Shown: positions 1 to 5,476 of the stretch, one piece after another | Layout of the letters: every line of letters starts with the position of its first letter | How positions within the stretch are numbered: the stretch's first letter is position 1 | Assembly (NCBI GenBank): GCA_013298485.1 | Contig: JAAFHS010000052.1 | Span: forward strand, 2,120 to 8,649 | DNA: 6,530 nucleotides | Source: Rhodobacterales bacterium | GTDB taxonomy: Bacteria; Pseudomonadota; Alphaproteobacteria; Rhodobacterales; Rhodobacteraceae | Direction: 5' to 3' | Program-made: the position numbers and the translations under genes | The notes under the pieces: generated by a model | The model's input: only the letters and a program-made list of their open reading frames with translations | The model's database searches: none | Told to the model about the DNA's origin: nothing

Positions 1-204
1 GTTTTCGCCCGGATGCGCCGCTTCGGGGCCATCGAACAGCTGGTCAAGGGGTGTGGGCAGCCCGCTCCGGGGCAGGGCGCAGCCAGGTGCCCCCCGCGCA
101 CGCCTGGCATAGCGACGCCAAGACCGATAAGTCAGCGCGGAGGCGGCGAAGATCAGCGCTGCAGCCGCAAGCAGCCAGATCAGACCGGTCAGCCCGATGC
201 TCAT
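1..204 (-). CDS. N-terminus of a membrane-anchored protein, probable phospholipase D / cardiolipin synthase-like (cut by window edge)
   Basis: Only the first 68 codons are present; the frame is open to the window edge. The protein begins MSIGLTGLIWLL, with one hydrophobic segment at about residues 4-24 followed by a very basic stretch (RSWRRYARRAR), so it is predicted to be anchored in the inner membrane with the basic side in the cytoplasm. Residues 49-66 (GLPTPLDQLFDGPEAAHP) resemble the short linker that precedes the first HKD domain in alphaproteobacterial phospholipase D / cardiolipin synthase-like proteins, but no HKD motif lies inside the window, so the family is inferred. The start ATG (204-202) overlaps the stop of the upstream EEP gene as ATGA, which suggests translational coupling and a shared transcript. 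An EEP gene followed by a PLD-like gene is a pairing I recall from Rhodobacteraceae, and both families act on phosphodiester bonds. Confidence 0.55.
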   Translation of the reverse strand, partial: MSIGLTGLIWLLAAAALIFAASALTYRSWRRYARRARGAPGCALPRSGLPTPLDQLFDGPEAAHPGEN

Positions 205-932
205 TTTGCCAACGCTGCGTTGCTGGGCGTCAGCCGAAGGCGCGCCTTGATCGGCAAATGGTCTGACGCGATCCGCGACAGGGGCGTGACATGCGCCATC
301 AGATCGGTCAATTCGCCCTGGGTGCAGGTCATCATCCGGTCAAGCGCAAAGAGCGGATAGCGTGCGGGATAGCTTTGGGCCAGTGCCGGGCCGGCAAAAC
401 GGTCCGCAAGAGGCTCCAGTGATGATCCCGGGTCAAGCCGCCATTCATTCAAATCGCCCATCAGCAAGGCGGGCCGGTCGTCCAGTGTGGAAAGCTTGTC
501 CATCAGTGCGCGCGTCTGGCGGGCGCGGGATCGCGGCAGCAATCCAAGATGCGCCGCGATCACCCGCAAGGGCTGTCCGGCAATCTGCAGGTCTGCCATC
601 AGCGCCCCGCGCGGCTCAAACCCCGGCAGGTGCAGATGGTGTACTACCTCGACCAGCGCATTGCGCACCAGTAGCAGGTTCCCGTGAAATCCATGCGCAT
701 CGCCTACGCTTTCGGTAGGAACAGCGATCAGCCCCAGATCGCGGCGCAGGGCTTCGAGATCCATCAGCCCCGCGCGATTGCCAAACCGCATGTCGGCCTC
801 TTGCAGGGCAAGAATATCCGCACCGATTTCGGCGATCACTGCCGCTATGCGCGCAGGATCGCGCTGCCTGTCTGTGCCCACGGCCTTGTGGATGTTGTAG
901 GAGGCTACCGTGAATTCAGGAGTTTGGTACAT
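201..932 (-). CDS. Endonuclease/exonuclease/phosphatase (EEP) family metal-dependent hydrolase
   Basis: A 243-residue protein of the EEP (DNase I / exonuclease III / sphingomyelinase-like) fold, which cleaves phosphodiester bonds with a divalent metal. The family motifs are all present in order: SYNIHKAVG (N13), ALQEAD with the metal-binding glutamate E45, AAHLG (H128), GDLNEW (D160, N162), LDRM (D198) and the terminal SDH (D224, H225). The substrate cannot be read from sequence; short stand-alone members of this type act on nucleic acid or phospholipid-like substrates. There is no signal peptide. I chose the ATG at 932 because homology-like sequence begins just after it (TVASYNIH). The frame stays open upstream for 63 more codons, but those encode low-complexity, non-family sequence. 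The ribosome binding site is weak (GATGAG about 8 nt upstream). It overlaps the downstream membrane protein gene by ATGA. No clear promoter was found in the 386-bp gap upstream. Confidence 0.88.
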   Translation of the reverse strand: MYQTPEFTVASYNIHKAVGTDRQRDPARIAAVIAEIGADILALQEADMRFGNRAGLMDLEALRRDLGLIAVPTESVGDAHGFHGNLLLVRNALVEVVHHLHLPGFEPRGALMADLQIAGQPLRVIAAHLGLLPRSRARQTRALMDKLSTLDDRPALLMGDLNEWRLDPGSSLEPLADRFAGPALAQSYPARYPLFALDRMMTCTQGELTDLMAHVTPLSRIASDHLPIKARLRLTPSNAALAK

Positions 933-1098
933 ATGACGCTCATCGCTGCACGCCATACGCCGGATGGGCGCGCCTCGCGCTGACAGTTCGGTGCTCCAAC
1001 ATGGGCAGTATGGGGGCGATAAACAAGCGCCACCGACTTTCCACCGGGTCACGGCCGCCGCGCGAACACCGCAGGCTCGATCTGGATGACAGCCTGCT

Positions 1099-1165
1099 TC
1101 CTGCGACAGACCTTGACGCATTTCGGGCGTGTCCTGCGGCAGAGCTTGACTGCATTTGCTGCGTG
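1099..1165. repeat. Tandem imperfect 33/34-bp duplication
   Basis: Two adjacent copies begin at 1099 and 1132. Their first 19 bases are TCCTGCGACAGACCTTGAC and TCCTGCGGCAGAGCTTGAC, differing at two positions. After a one-base insertion in the second copy both continue with GCATTT and end in GCGTG. Each copy contains CTTGAC. The role is unknown; it could be a replication-slippage duplication or a duplicated binding site. Confidence 0.6.
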
Positions 1166-1261
1166 GCCGTTTCTGCGGCCGGCATCGCCATCTCCTGATG
1201 CCATTTACTCGCGCTCAGAGTGGGGCTTCTGAAAGCAGCGGGCCGCCCCGCGTAGCAGACA

Positions 1262-1279
1262 ACTGATGTCAAGATCAGT
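1262..1279 (-). terminator. Weak hairpin downstream of hsp20
   Basis: A 6-bp perfect stem, ACTGAT/ATCAGT, with a 6-base loop, lies about 40 bp after the hsp20 stop codon. It is AT-balanced and is not followed by a T-tract on the minus strand, so it would be at best a weak or Rho-assisted end point. It could also be chance or an operator-like dyad. Confidence 0.22.
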
Positions 1280-1318
1280 GTTGCAGCCAGGCGGGACGGG
1301 GTAGTTCAGTCCAGGATG

Positions 1319-1807
1319 TCAGGATTTCGCGATTTCGATTTTCTTCGTTTTAGCAATGGCTTCAGCGGGCTTCCTGATGTTCAGAGTCAAGACGCCATCC
1401 TTGAAGGTCGCCTTGATGTTCGATGTGTCCGGGTCGAATCCGAGCGGGACCGACCGCCGAAAGCTGCCATAGCGGCGCTCGACCAGCCGATAGTCCTTTT
1501 TCTTTTCGTCGATGTTTTCGGATTTCTCGGCTTTCAGCACAAGAACCCCGTCATCGATTGACACGTCAAGATCAGCCTCTTTGACGCCTGGCAGTTCTGC
1601 CGTGATTTCGATGGCATTGTCGTTTTCCACGATATCAAGCGCCGGCATCAGACTGCCTTGGGAAAACGCAAATATGTCACGCGCGGAACCGGCAAAGGGA
1701 TCACGAAACTGGTCAAACACACGTTCGATCTCTTTTTGCAGGGAACCGAAGAACGGCATCGGGTCAGTTTCACCGACGGTCTTGGTTGGCAGTTTCTGTT
1801 GTGCCAT
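1319..1807 (-). CDS. Small heat-shock protein, Hsp20/alpha-crystallin family
   Basis: A 162-residue cytoplasmic ATP-independent holdase that binds unfolding proteins and hands them to DnaK/ClpB-type machines. The N-terminal arm (1-52) is followed by the alpha-crystallin domain at about 53-147, with the conserved ELPGV (71-75), the RYGSF strand region (112-116) and the hallmark GVLTLNI (138-144). The C-terminal IEI at 157-159 is the I-x-I motif that locks dimers into oligomers. Length and layout fit the bacterial family. I chose the ATG at 1807 because GGAG lies 7 bases upstream; a TTG two codons earlier would sit only one base from that site. An FNR-type box and a matching -10 element lie just upstream, so the gene is probably induced at low oxygen from its own promoter rather than read only from the cbpM side. 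Confidence 0.96.
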   Translation of the reverse strand: MAQQKLPTKTVGETDPMPFFGSLQKEIERVFDQFRDPFAGSARDIFAFSQGSLMPALDIVENDNAIEITAELPGVKEADLDVSIDDGVLVLKAEKSENIDEKKKDYRLVERRYGSFRRSVPLGFDPDTSNIKATFKDGVLTLNIRKPAEAIAKTKKIEIAKS

Positions 1808-1848
1808 GTTCAATCTCCTTTTGGATGGGATGACTCAGCCATTGCGGG

Positions 1849-1897
1849 CGCGATGAGAATACTGCTGCGGGTCGGCAGGAGCGTTGACGCAGATCAA
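1849..1897 (-). promoter_or_regulatory. FNR/FnrL-type promoter of hsp20
   Basis: The 14-bp palindrome TTGACGCAGATCAA at 1884-1897 matches the FNR consensus TTGAT-N4-ATCAA at 9 of 10 fixed positions. If it acts as a class II site centred at -41.5, the start site falls at 1849 and the -10 hexamer at 1861-1856. That hexamer reads TATTCT on the minus strand, 4 of 6 matches to TATAAT. The leader would be 42 nt, ending in a good ribosome binding site. A CRP/FNR-family relative with the same half-sites (for example DnrD or Anr-type) could bind instead. Confidence 0.72.
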
Positions 1898-1983
1898 AAG
1901 ATGGAGAAGTTAGCCAAGGCGACAACGCTGGATGAAGGTGGCGGCATCAGGTGCGTGCGTTGTATGACGCCCCCGAAAGACCG

Positions 1984-2322
1984 TCAGGGAGCCGCCCTAC
2001 CTAGCAGATCACGCAAGCGCGCGGCAATCGAAGCGGCTGTCGCGTCGTCATGGCTCATGACAGCTCTGTCCAGGGCCGTCAGGCAGCCGCGCAAAACCTG
2101 TACCTGGTCGACCAGCGACAGGATGATTGGCACAGCCTCGTCATTCACGCCCATGACGTCAGTCAGATCGAAGATAAGGTGGAGCCTGGCAAGATCATCG
2201 TCGTCGAACATCTGTTCCGTCCCGGCCGCTGTCGGCCTGACCCAGGCTTGCGCAACCCATGCACGCAACTGGGCCGCTTGCAGCCCTGCGAGCCGGGCCA
2301 GGACTTCTGCTTGTGTCAGCAT
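1984..2322 (-). CDS. cbpM: CbpM-like chaperone modulator
   Basis: A 112-residue protein that resembles the CbpM/MerR-like modulators which bind the J domain of CbpA and tune its work with DnaK. The N-terminal part (about 1-30) looks like the helix-turn-helix-like fold of this family, with AWVRP. It is followed by the characteristic FDDDDLARLHLIFDL and then GVNDEAVPIILSLVDQV, the helical region that ends in a heptad-like pattern. It sits directly after the CbpA-type dnaJ gene on the same strand. The start is uncertain: the ATG at 2331 overlaps the stop of the intact dnaJ reading frame as ATGA, but the AAGGG is only one base upstream of it. The ATG at 2322 has this site about 8-9 bases upstream and is preferred. 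Because the dnaJ frame is now shifted and ends early at 2435, ribosomes finishing dnaJ stop about 100 bp before this start, which may reduce coupling. Confidence 0.82.
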   Translation of the reverse strand: MLTQAEVLARLAGLQAAQLRAWVAQAWVRPTAAGTEQMFDDDDLARLHLIFDLTDVMGVNDEAVPIILSLVDQVQVLRGCLTALDRAVMSHDDATAASIAARLRDLLGRAAP

Positions 2323-2327
2323 TCGTC

Positions 2328-2498
2328 TCATCCCTTCCAGTTTGACCGGGGGTCCGGCACGCCGGACTTCCGCCACTCCTCCATCGCCTTGCGCAGGGCG
2401 GCATCGGGCATTGATGGCACTACGATCTTGAGCGTCACAAGCTGATCCCCCGCCGGTCGCCCGCTGGCGGTGATACCCTTGCCCCTGATCCGCAAGAC
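2328..2498 (-). pseudogene. Out-of-frame C-terminal tail of the dnaJ/cbpA gene
   Basis: Read in the frame one base off from the dnaJ ORF, this segment encodes VLRIRGKGIT, then PAGDQLVTLKIVVPS, and then a helical tail ending SNWKG before TGA at 2330-2328. This is the usual end of the CbpA C-terminal domain II (the LRIRGKG and GDQLVTLKIVVP strands) and it picks up exactly where the main ORF loses family resemblance. Restoring one base near 2499-2501 would give a single protein of about 302 residues, matching the roughly 306-residue CbpA length known to me. The restored stop also overlaps the cbpM start as ATGA. The shift may be a real mutation or a sequencing error. Confidence 0.8.
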
Positions 2499-3235
2499 CC
2501 GCCGCTGCTTGATCCGGGCGGAATGCTCAGCCGGACCCGGCCTGAGATGGTCGGGACATCGACGGCACCACCGAGCACAACCTCATCCAGCGAGACCGGA
2601 AGCTCGACATGAATGTCGCTGCCCTCACGCCGGAATAGGGGATGGGGTGCCACCGTGATCCGGACCAATGCGTCACCGGGAGGGCCTCCATCACTGCCTT
2701 GCTGTCCTTTGCCTGCAAGATGCAGCGTGGTGCCGCTGTCGACGCCGGGGGGGATCGCCAGATCCACTGTCTGGCCGTCAGGCGTCGTGATGCGGCGGCG
2801 GGTGCCGTTGGCCGCATCCAGAAAGCTGATTTCGACCTGCAGCAGGATATCGCCGCCGCGAAAGGCTGTGCCGCTGCCGCGCTGCCCGAAGGCGCGCGCA
2901 AAGATGTCGCCCAGATCGGCGAAGTCGGTGTCGCTGGAATAACGGTTGGGCCGACCGGTGCGCGACTGTTCGCTGTAGAATGGCCGCTGCGGCACGTCAG
3001 CCCCGCTGGCGTCGATTTCACCTGCGTCGTAACGGCGGCGTCGTTCGGGATCGCTCAGAAAGGAATAGGCCGCCGATACCGCCTTGAACCTGGCCTCGTT
3101 GGCGGCACTGCCGCGGTTGATGTCAGGATGCAGCTTCTTGGCCAGCGCCCGATAAGCTTTTTTTATCTCGGCAGCCGTCGCGGACTTCGGCACACCCAGA
3201 ATGGCATAGGGGTTATTGATATCAACCTCTTGCAT
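2435..3235 (-). CDS. cbpA: CbpA-type DnaJ co-chaperone, frameshifted near its C-terminus
   Basis: A 266-residue open frame for a J-domain protein that recruits and stimulates DnaK. The J domain covers about residues 8-72, with the essential HPD at 36-38. There is a short Gly/Phe-type linker (to about 125), then the two substrate-binding C-terminal domains: domain I from about 126, with FRGGDILLQVEISFLDA, and domain II from about 200, with PLFRREGSDIHVELPVSLDEV. The zinc finger (CxxCxGxG repeats) of DnaJ is absent, so it is of the CbpA class. After SIPPGSSSG (residue 245) the sequence turns into unrelated GSCGSGARVSPPAG, because one base is missing near 2499-2501; the genuine tail lies in another frame. 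The truncated protein keeps the J domain but lacks the dimerisation end of CTD II. The start ATG at 3235 has AGGA about 9 bases upstream. The CbpM-like gene follows, as in other CbpA/CbpM pairs. Confidence 0.9.
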   Translation of the reverse strand: MQEVDINNPYAILGVPKSATAAEIKKAYRALAKKLHPDINRGSAANEARFKAVSAAYSFLSDPERRRRYDAGEIDASGADVPQRPFYSEQSRTGRPNRYSSDTDFADLGDIFARAFGQRGSGTAFRGGDILLQVEISFLDAANGTRRRITTPDGQTVDLAIPPGVDSGTTLHLAGKGQQGSDGGPPGDALVRITVAPHPLFRREGSDIHVELPVSLDEVVLGGAVDVPTISGRVRLSIPPGSSSGGSCGSGARVSPPAGDRRGISL

Positions 3236-3305
3236 GTGTTCTGGTCCTGCAAACGTAAGGATGGTACTTCACCGCGCCGCGTGCGCCCTGTTGGTCATGC
3301 CTGCG

Positions 3306-3333
3306 TGGCCCCTTGCCAGCCAGCGAGGGGCCA
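3306..3333. terminator. GC-rich hairpin between the BON gene and dnaJ
   Basis: A perfect 8-bp stem, TGGCCCCT pairing with AGGGGCCA, and a 12-base loop lie about 27 bp downstream of the BON-protein stop and about 70 bp upstream of the dnaJ start. No T-tract follows on either strand, so it is not a canonical intrinsic terminator. It may end or attenuate the BON transcript or protect its 3' end. Confidence 0.4.
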
Positions 3334-3359
3334 AGCTCTGATCGCATGCCGTCAGGATT

Positions 3360-4013
3360 CTACCGCCCGGTCACGGCAATATGATCGACGACGTTGACCA
3401 CGCCGCGCGTGGACCAGGCAGCGCGTTCCGCAGCGTGCCGCTCGGCCCAGGTGCGCACTTTGCCCTCAAGAGTGACCTTGTTGTCGAGGACATTGACCCG
3501 GATGGCTTTTGCCTCGACCTCGGCGTCACGCTTCAGCGCCTCTTCGATGTGTTTGCGAACATCGGTGGAACTCACCGGCTGTTTGATAGTGATCTGGTTG
3601 GTCACACCGATCACCCCCGGGAGATAACGGACCTCGTCTGTCGCAAGATCCTTCTGATAGTACCATTCAACCTGACCCGTCAGGGTGACCCAACCCTTGT
3701 CGACCTTGGGTTTCACATTACCCGCCGGAATGGAGGTGTTCCAATCCAGCCGCTGCACGATCCGCTTGGCAATCTCGTCATCGGCGGTCAGATGGGCACC
3801 CGCCGGGCGCACTTCGATATCCTGCGCGATGGCGCGCACACCATTGATACGCCGGGTGATTTCTTCGGCTTTGACGCGCTGGGCATAGGTCCGGACATGT
3901 CCGGTGAGCATGACCGTTCCGTTCTCCACGGTGACACCGATTTCGGCGGCGTCGATGCTGGGTTCGAATTCCAGTTCGTCCAGCACATTCTGTCTGAGTG
4001 TGATGTCATCCAT
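3360..4013 (-). CDS. Cytoplasmic triple-BON-domain stress protein
   Basis: A 217-residue protein made of three consecutive BON domains, at about residues 4-69, 77-145 and 149-216. Each carries the signature strand pattern: VMLTGHV (34-40), VTLTGQV (109-115) and VTLEGKV (180-186), followed by a helix and a closing V-x-V-x-N/D strand. BON domains are thought to bind phospholipid or membranes; OsmY is the best known example, but it is periplasmic. This protein starts MDDITLRQ with no signal peptide, so it should act in the cytoplasm, perhaps at the inner face of the membrane. The start at 4013 has GAGGA 7 bases upstream; the frame runs on 43 codons further without family resemblance. An FNR-type box with a correctly spaced -10 element sits upstream, so it is probably the first gene of an oxygen-controlled unit. 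The exact biochemical role is not known for this family. Confidence 0.93.
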   Translation of the reverse strand: MDDITLRQNVLDELEFEPSIDAAEIGVTVENGTVMLTGHVRTYAQRVKAEEITRRINGVRAIAQDIEVRPAGAHLTADDEIAKRIVQRLDWNTSIPAGNVKPKVDKGWVTLTGQVEWYYQKDLATDEVRYLPGVIGVTNQITIKQPVSSTDVRKHIEEALKRDAEVEAKAIRVNVLDNKVTLEGKVRTWAERHAAERAAWSTRGVVNVVDHIAVTGR

Positions 4014-4056
4014 GTGCAAGTCCTCGCTGCTAAGAGTCGCGTCACTGAAGTGACGC

Positions 4057-4105
4057 CATCCCCATCTTACCAGCCTGCGGTTGCGGGCGATTTGACATAG
4101 CGCAA
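4057..4105 (-). promoter_or_regulatory. FNR/FnrL-type promoter of the BON gene
   Basis: TTGACATAGCGCAA at 4092-4105 keeps the TTG...CAA arms of the FNR box, with one consensus half (TTGAC) and one weaker half (CGCAA). With its centre at -41.5 the start site is 4057 and the -10 hexamer is 4069-4064, which reads TAAGAT on the minus strand (4 of 6 matches to TATAAT). The same geometry is seen before hsp20. The leader would be 44 nt. Confidence 0.6.
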
Positions 4106-4157
4106 ATTTGGCCTCAACCCGATGCCTTGGGCAGCATACCATCCCATGCGTCCGGCG

Positions 4158-4511
4158 TCAGAGCGGCACATCATCATAGCTGCGTGCCGTGGTCGCGGCG
4201 ATTTGCCCGGCAGCCGTTCCCTGCATCAGTTCCAGCATCCGGCGCGCTTCTGCCGCATATTGATCCCCGGCGGATCGCAGGAATTCCGCCTGCAGCTTCT
4301 GCATCTCGGCCAGACTAGTGCAGCGCAACATGGCTTGCTGCGTCCTGATGTCCTGCTGCAGCCGGTCCGACAGGAACCGGACTGCTTCGGACCCCATCTC
4401 CATCCAGATCTGCAAGGCGCGATTGCCGAGCGTCAATGGGACATCCACGCCGAAGGTCAAGGATTTCGCGATTCGGGCAGTATCGCTGGTATTCGGTGTT
4501 GTGGCGGGCAT
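4158..4511 (-). CDS. Phasin-family protein (probable PHA granule-associated)
   Basis: A 117-residue, mostly helical, amphipathic protein resembling small alphaproteobacterial phasins, which coat polyhydroxyalkanoate granules and can act as chaperone-like surface proteins. The match rests on the helical block FGVDVPLTLGNRALQIWMEM (20-39) and the typical AEMQKLQAEFLRSAGDQYAA (68-87), followed by EARRMLELM. There are no membrane segments or signal peptide. The start ATG at 4511 has GAGGA 6 bases upstream. It lies 39 bp after the DUF883 gene on the same strand and is probably co-transcribed with it. Phasins with short Gln/Ala-rich helices can be confused with other coiled-coil proteins, so the family is likely but the binding to granules is inferred. 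Confidence 0.8.
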   Translation of the reverse strand: MPATTPNTSDTARIAKSLTFGVDVPLTLGNRALQIWMEMGSEAVRFLSDRLQQDIRTQQAMLRCTSLAEMQKLQAEFLRSAGDQYAAEARRMLELMQGTAAGQIAATTARSYDDVPL

Positions 4512-4550
4512 TGTCTTTCCTCATTGGGGTTGCCTCGGTCACCGATGGCT

Positions 4551-4898
4551 TCAGCGTGACCACCGGATGAAGAAGGCAATCAGCAACCCAAGCCCGGCTG
4601 CCCCCATGAACCACTGCAAAGGGTGTTCACGGACATTGCCCTCAAGATTTCGCTCCAGACCGGAGATCTGCTGGCGCATGCGTTTCAGCGCAAGACGCGT
4701 GTCGTCGAGCAACTCGTCAGGCAGGTCATGCGCGCGGTGTTGCATGTCATCCGCACGCGATCTTCCATATTTTCCAACAGACTTCGCCAGCGCGGCGATA
4801 TCGGCCCGCAACTCCGCAAGTTCGTCATGGATATCAAAGGCAGCGCGGCCCGCGTTCGAACCCGCGTTGAGTTTGGTGTCGGTGGATGTGGTGACCAT
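4551..4898 (-). CDS. DUF883 / ElaB-YqjD-like membrane-tail protein
   Basis: A 115-residue protein with a charged helical body and one C-terminal transmembrane segment. Residues 22-90 form a long amphipathic coiled-coil-like stretch (LAELRADIAALAKSVGKYG, LALKRMRQQISGLERN). The end has the family hallmark: a short VREHPLQ (89-95), then a glycine-containing hydrophobic segment (about 97-111, GAAGLGLLIAFFI) and a basic WSR tail. Relatives such as ElaB, YqjD and YgaM are inner-membrane-anchored, stress-induced proteins reported to bind ribosomes; whether this one does is inference. I chose the ATG at 4898 because AAGGA is 7 bases upstream; the ATG two codons earlier lies only one base from that site. 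It is the first gene of a likely two-gene unit with the phasin gene. An FNR box lies 77-90 bp upstream, but no correctly placed -10 element for this direction was seen. Confidence 0.85.
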   Translation of the reverse strand: MVTTSTDTKLNAGSNAGRAAFDIHDELAELRADIAALAKSVGKYGRSRADDMQHRAHDLPDELLDDTRLALKRMRQQISGLERNLEGNVREHPLQWFMGAAGLGLLIAFFIRWSR

Positions 4899-4974
4899 TG
4901 TCATTTCCTTTGCTGATAAGAGTGACCGTGTCCGCATGGCCGCGCCAGTCAATCAGACCGCGCAGCAGGGGTCA

Positions 4975-5023
4975 TTGACCTGGATCAATGCGAAATGTCC
5001 GCAGTGTACTTCAATGCCTGGCG
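4975..5023 (+). promoter_or_regulatory. FNR/FnrL-type box between DUF883 and the plus-strand relics
   Basis: TTGACCTGGATCAA at 4975-4988 matches the FNR consensus at 9 of 10 fixed positions and lies inside the longer dyad CATTGACCTGGATCAATG (4973-4990). Toward the plus strand a class II start would be at 5023, and TTCAAT at 5010-5015 is one base off the ideal -10 place (4 of 6 matches). Toward the minus strand the expected -10 position holds TTGACT, a poor match. The box therefore probably drove the now broken plus-strand genes, and may also activate DUF883 as a class I site. Confidence 0.65.
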
Positions 5024-5067
5024 CTGTCGCGACATCCTCGAAGGGCGGCAGTATCGGGAGGACAGAC

Positions 5068-5358
5068 ATGCTAGCGGTCTCGGTTCATGCCAAGCCTCGT
5101 TTTCGGATCGCGCAGGAGGGTGGGACTCAATCCGGGGCCATCGCCTTTTTGTCGGATGGCGCGAACCTTCCGGACAACGGCCCGGTCTAAATCGTTCAGA
5201 CGCATAGAGCACGCATTTTCCTTGCCAGATCGAGCGCATACAAGATCAAACGCGCAGTGCGCTATAACTACCTGGACTTCTCCACGCTGGAAAAGCGGCA
5301 CAATATGCTGCTGCGTGAACTGGAACTGAACGCGCCTTCTGCCCCGGAGCGCTTATGA
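5068..5358 (+). pseudogene. N-terminal relic of an aminoglycoside-phosphotransferase/AAA-type (COG2187-like) protein
   Basis: One reading frame of 97 codons with a TAA at 5188-5190. Its ATG at 5068 has an excellent GGGAGG six bases upstream. After a 22-residue lead it reads SGAIAFLSDGANLPDNGPV, stop, IVQTHRARIFLARSSAYKIK, then RAVRYNYLDFSTLEKRHNML and LRELELNAPSAPE. This matches the start of the bifunctional phosphotransferase/ATP-binding family, whose members begin with a short AIAFL segment, a THIS.VFL strand and the lysine-rich K-x-KRAVR...YLDFSTLEKR motif. The family sequence ends at APE (about 5349), where a run of different sequence begins; the remaining several hundred codons are missing. 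The TAA replaces what is probably a Glu codon (GPVE). The known members occur in stress loci with P-type ATPases and FtsH; their substrate is not established. Confidence 0.78.
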
Positions 5359-5460
5359 TCCTGACCGACCGGAGGGCCGATCTGGAAAAAGGGGCGGCTC
5401 TACTCTTGGAGAAAGAAAGTCTGACACCGGACGATTTCCCGCCGCTCCGCCAGCAGCGGG
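5352..5460 (+). pseudogene. C-terminal relic resembling an FtsH-type ATP-dependent protease
   Basis: In a frame one base away from the preceding relic the sequence reads LMILTDRRADLEKGAALLLE followed by KESLTPDDFPPLRQQ. A helix with ILT..R..L...A..LLEKE-SL...DF is what the C-terminal end of FtsH zinc metalloproteases looks like, just after the peptidase domain. Nothing of the ATPase or HEXGH region remains. The junction with the upstream relic is at about 5347-5355, so a deletion of both the end of one gene and nearly all of the next one is the simplest reading. No clear stop for the old gene is seen before the P-type ATPase relic. The assignment rests on a short stretch; another AAA-type protein end is possible. 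Confidence 0.55.
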
Positions 5461-5476
5461 GGTGCGGCCGTTGGTC

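Larger units (their letters stand above)
933..1318. other. 386-bp intergenic region without a convincing gene
   Basis: This stretch separates the EEP gene from hsp20. Both minus-strand frames that stay open here (one is an upstream extension of the EEP frame) encode Ser/Arg/Ala-rich sequence with no family resemblance. One of them could start at the ATG at 1185, which has an AGGAG six bases upstream, and would give 81 residues ending 7 bp before the EEP start; I treat it as doubtful. The region also holds a tandem imperfect duplication (1099-1165), a small GGCCG/CGGCC inverted repeat (1165-1180) and a hairpin near hsp20 (1262-1279). The promoter of the EEP gene is presumably here, but I see no good -35/-10 pair. 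Confidence 0.6.

Noticed and set aside
940..1185. 81-codon minus-strand frame with AGGAG six bases before its ATG, ending 7 bp before the EEP start
   Set aside because: The product is Ser/Arg/Ala-rich, resembles no family known to me and looks like a chance open frame in GC-rich DNA. The good ribosome-binding-like site keeps it just possible.
1262..1279. Dyad ACTGAT...ATCAGT considered as a fourth FNR box
   Set aside because: The spacing between half-sites is six rather than four bases, and the arms lack TTG/CAA.
2642..3397. Long plus-strand open frame opposite dnaJ
   Set aside because: It is antisense to a gene with clear J-domain and CTD motifs and is a mirror of GC-rich codon bias; it shows no family features.
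3381..4100. 239-codon plus-strand open frame opposite the BON gene
   Set aside because: It is a shadow of the three BON repeats on the other strand.
4318..5190. 290-codon plus-strand open frame
   Set aside because: Most of it is antisense to the phasin and DUF883 genes. Only its last 41 codons (from 5068) are real, as the start of the COG2187-like relic.
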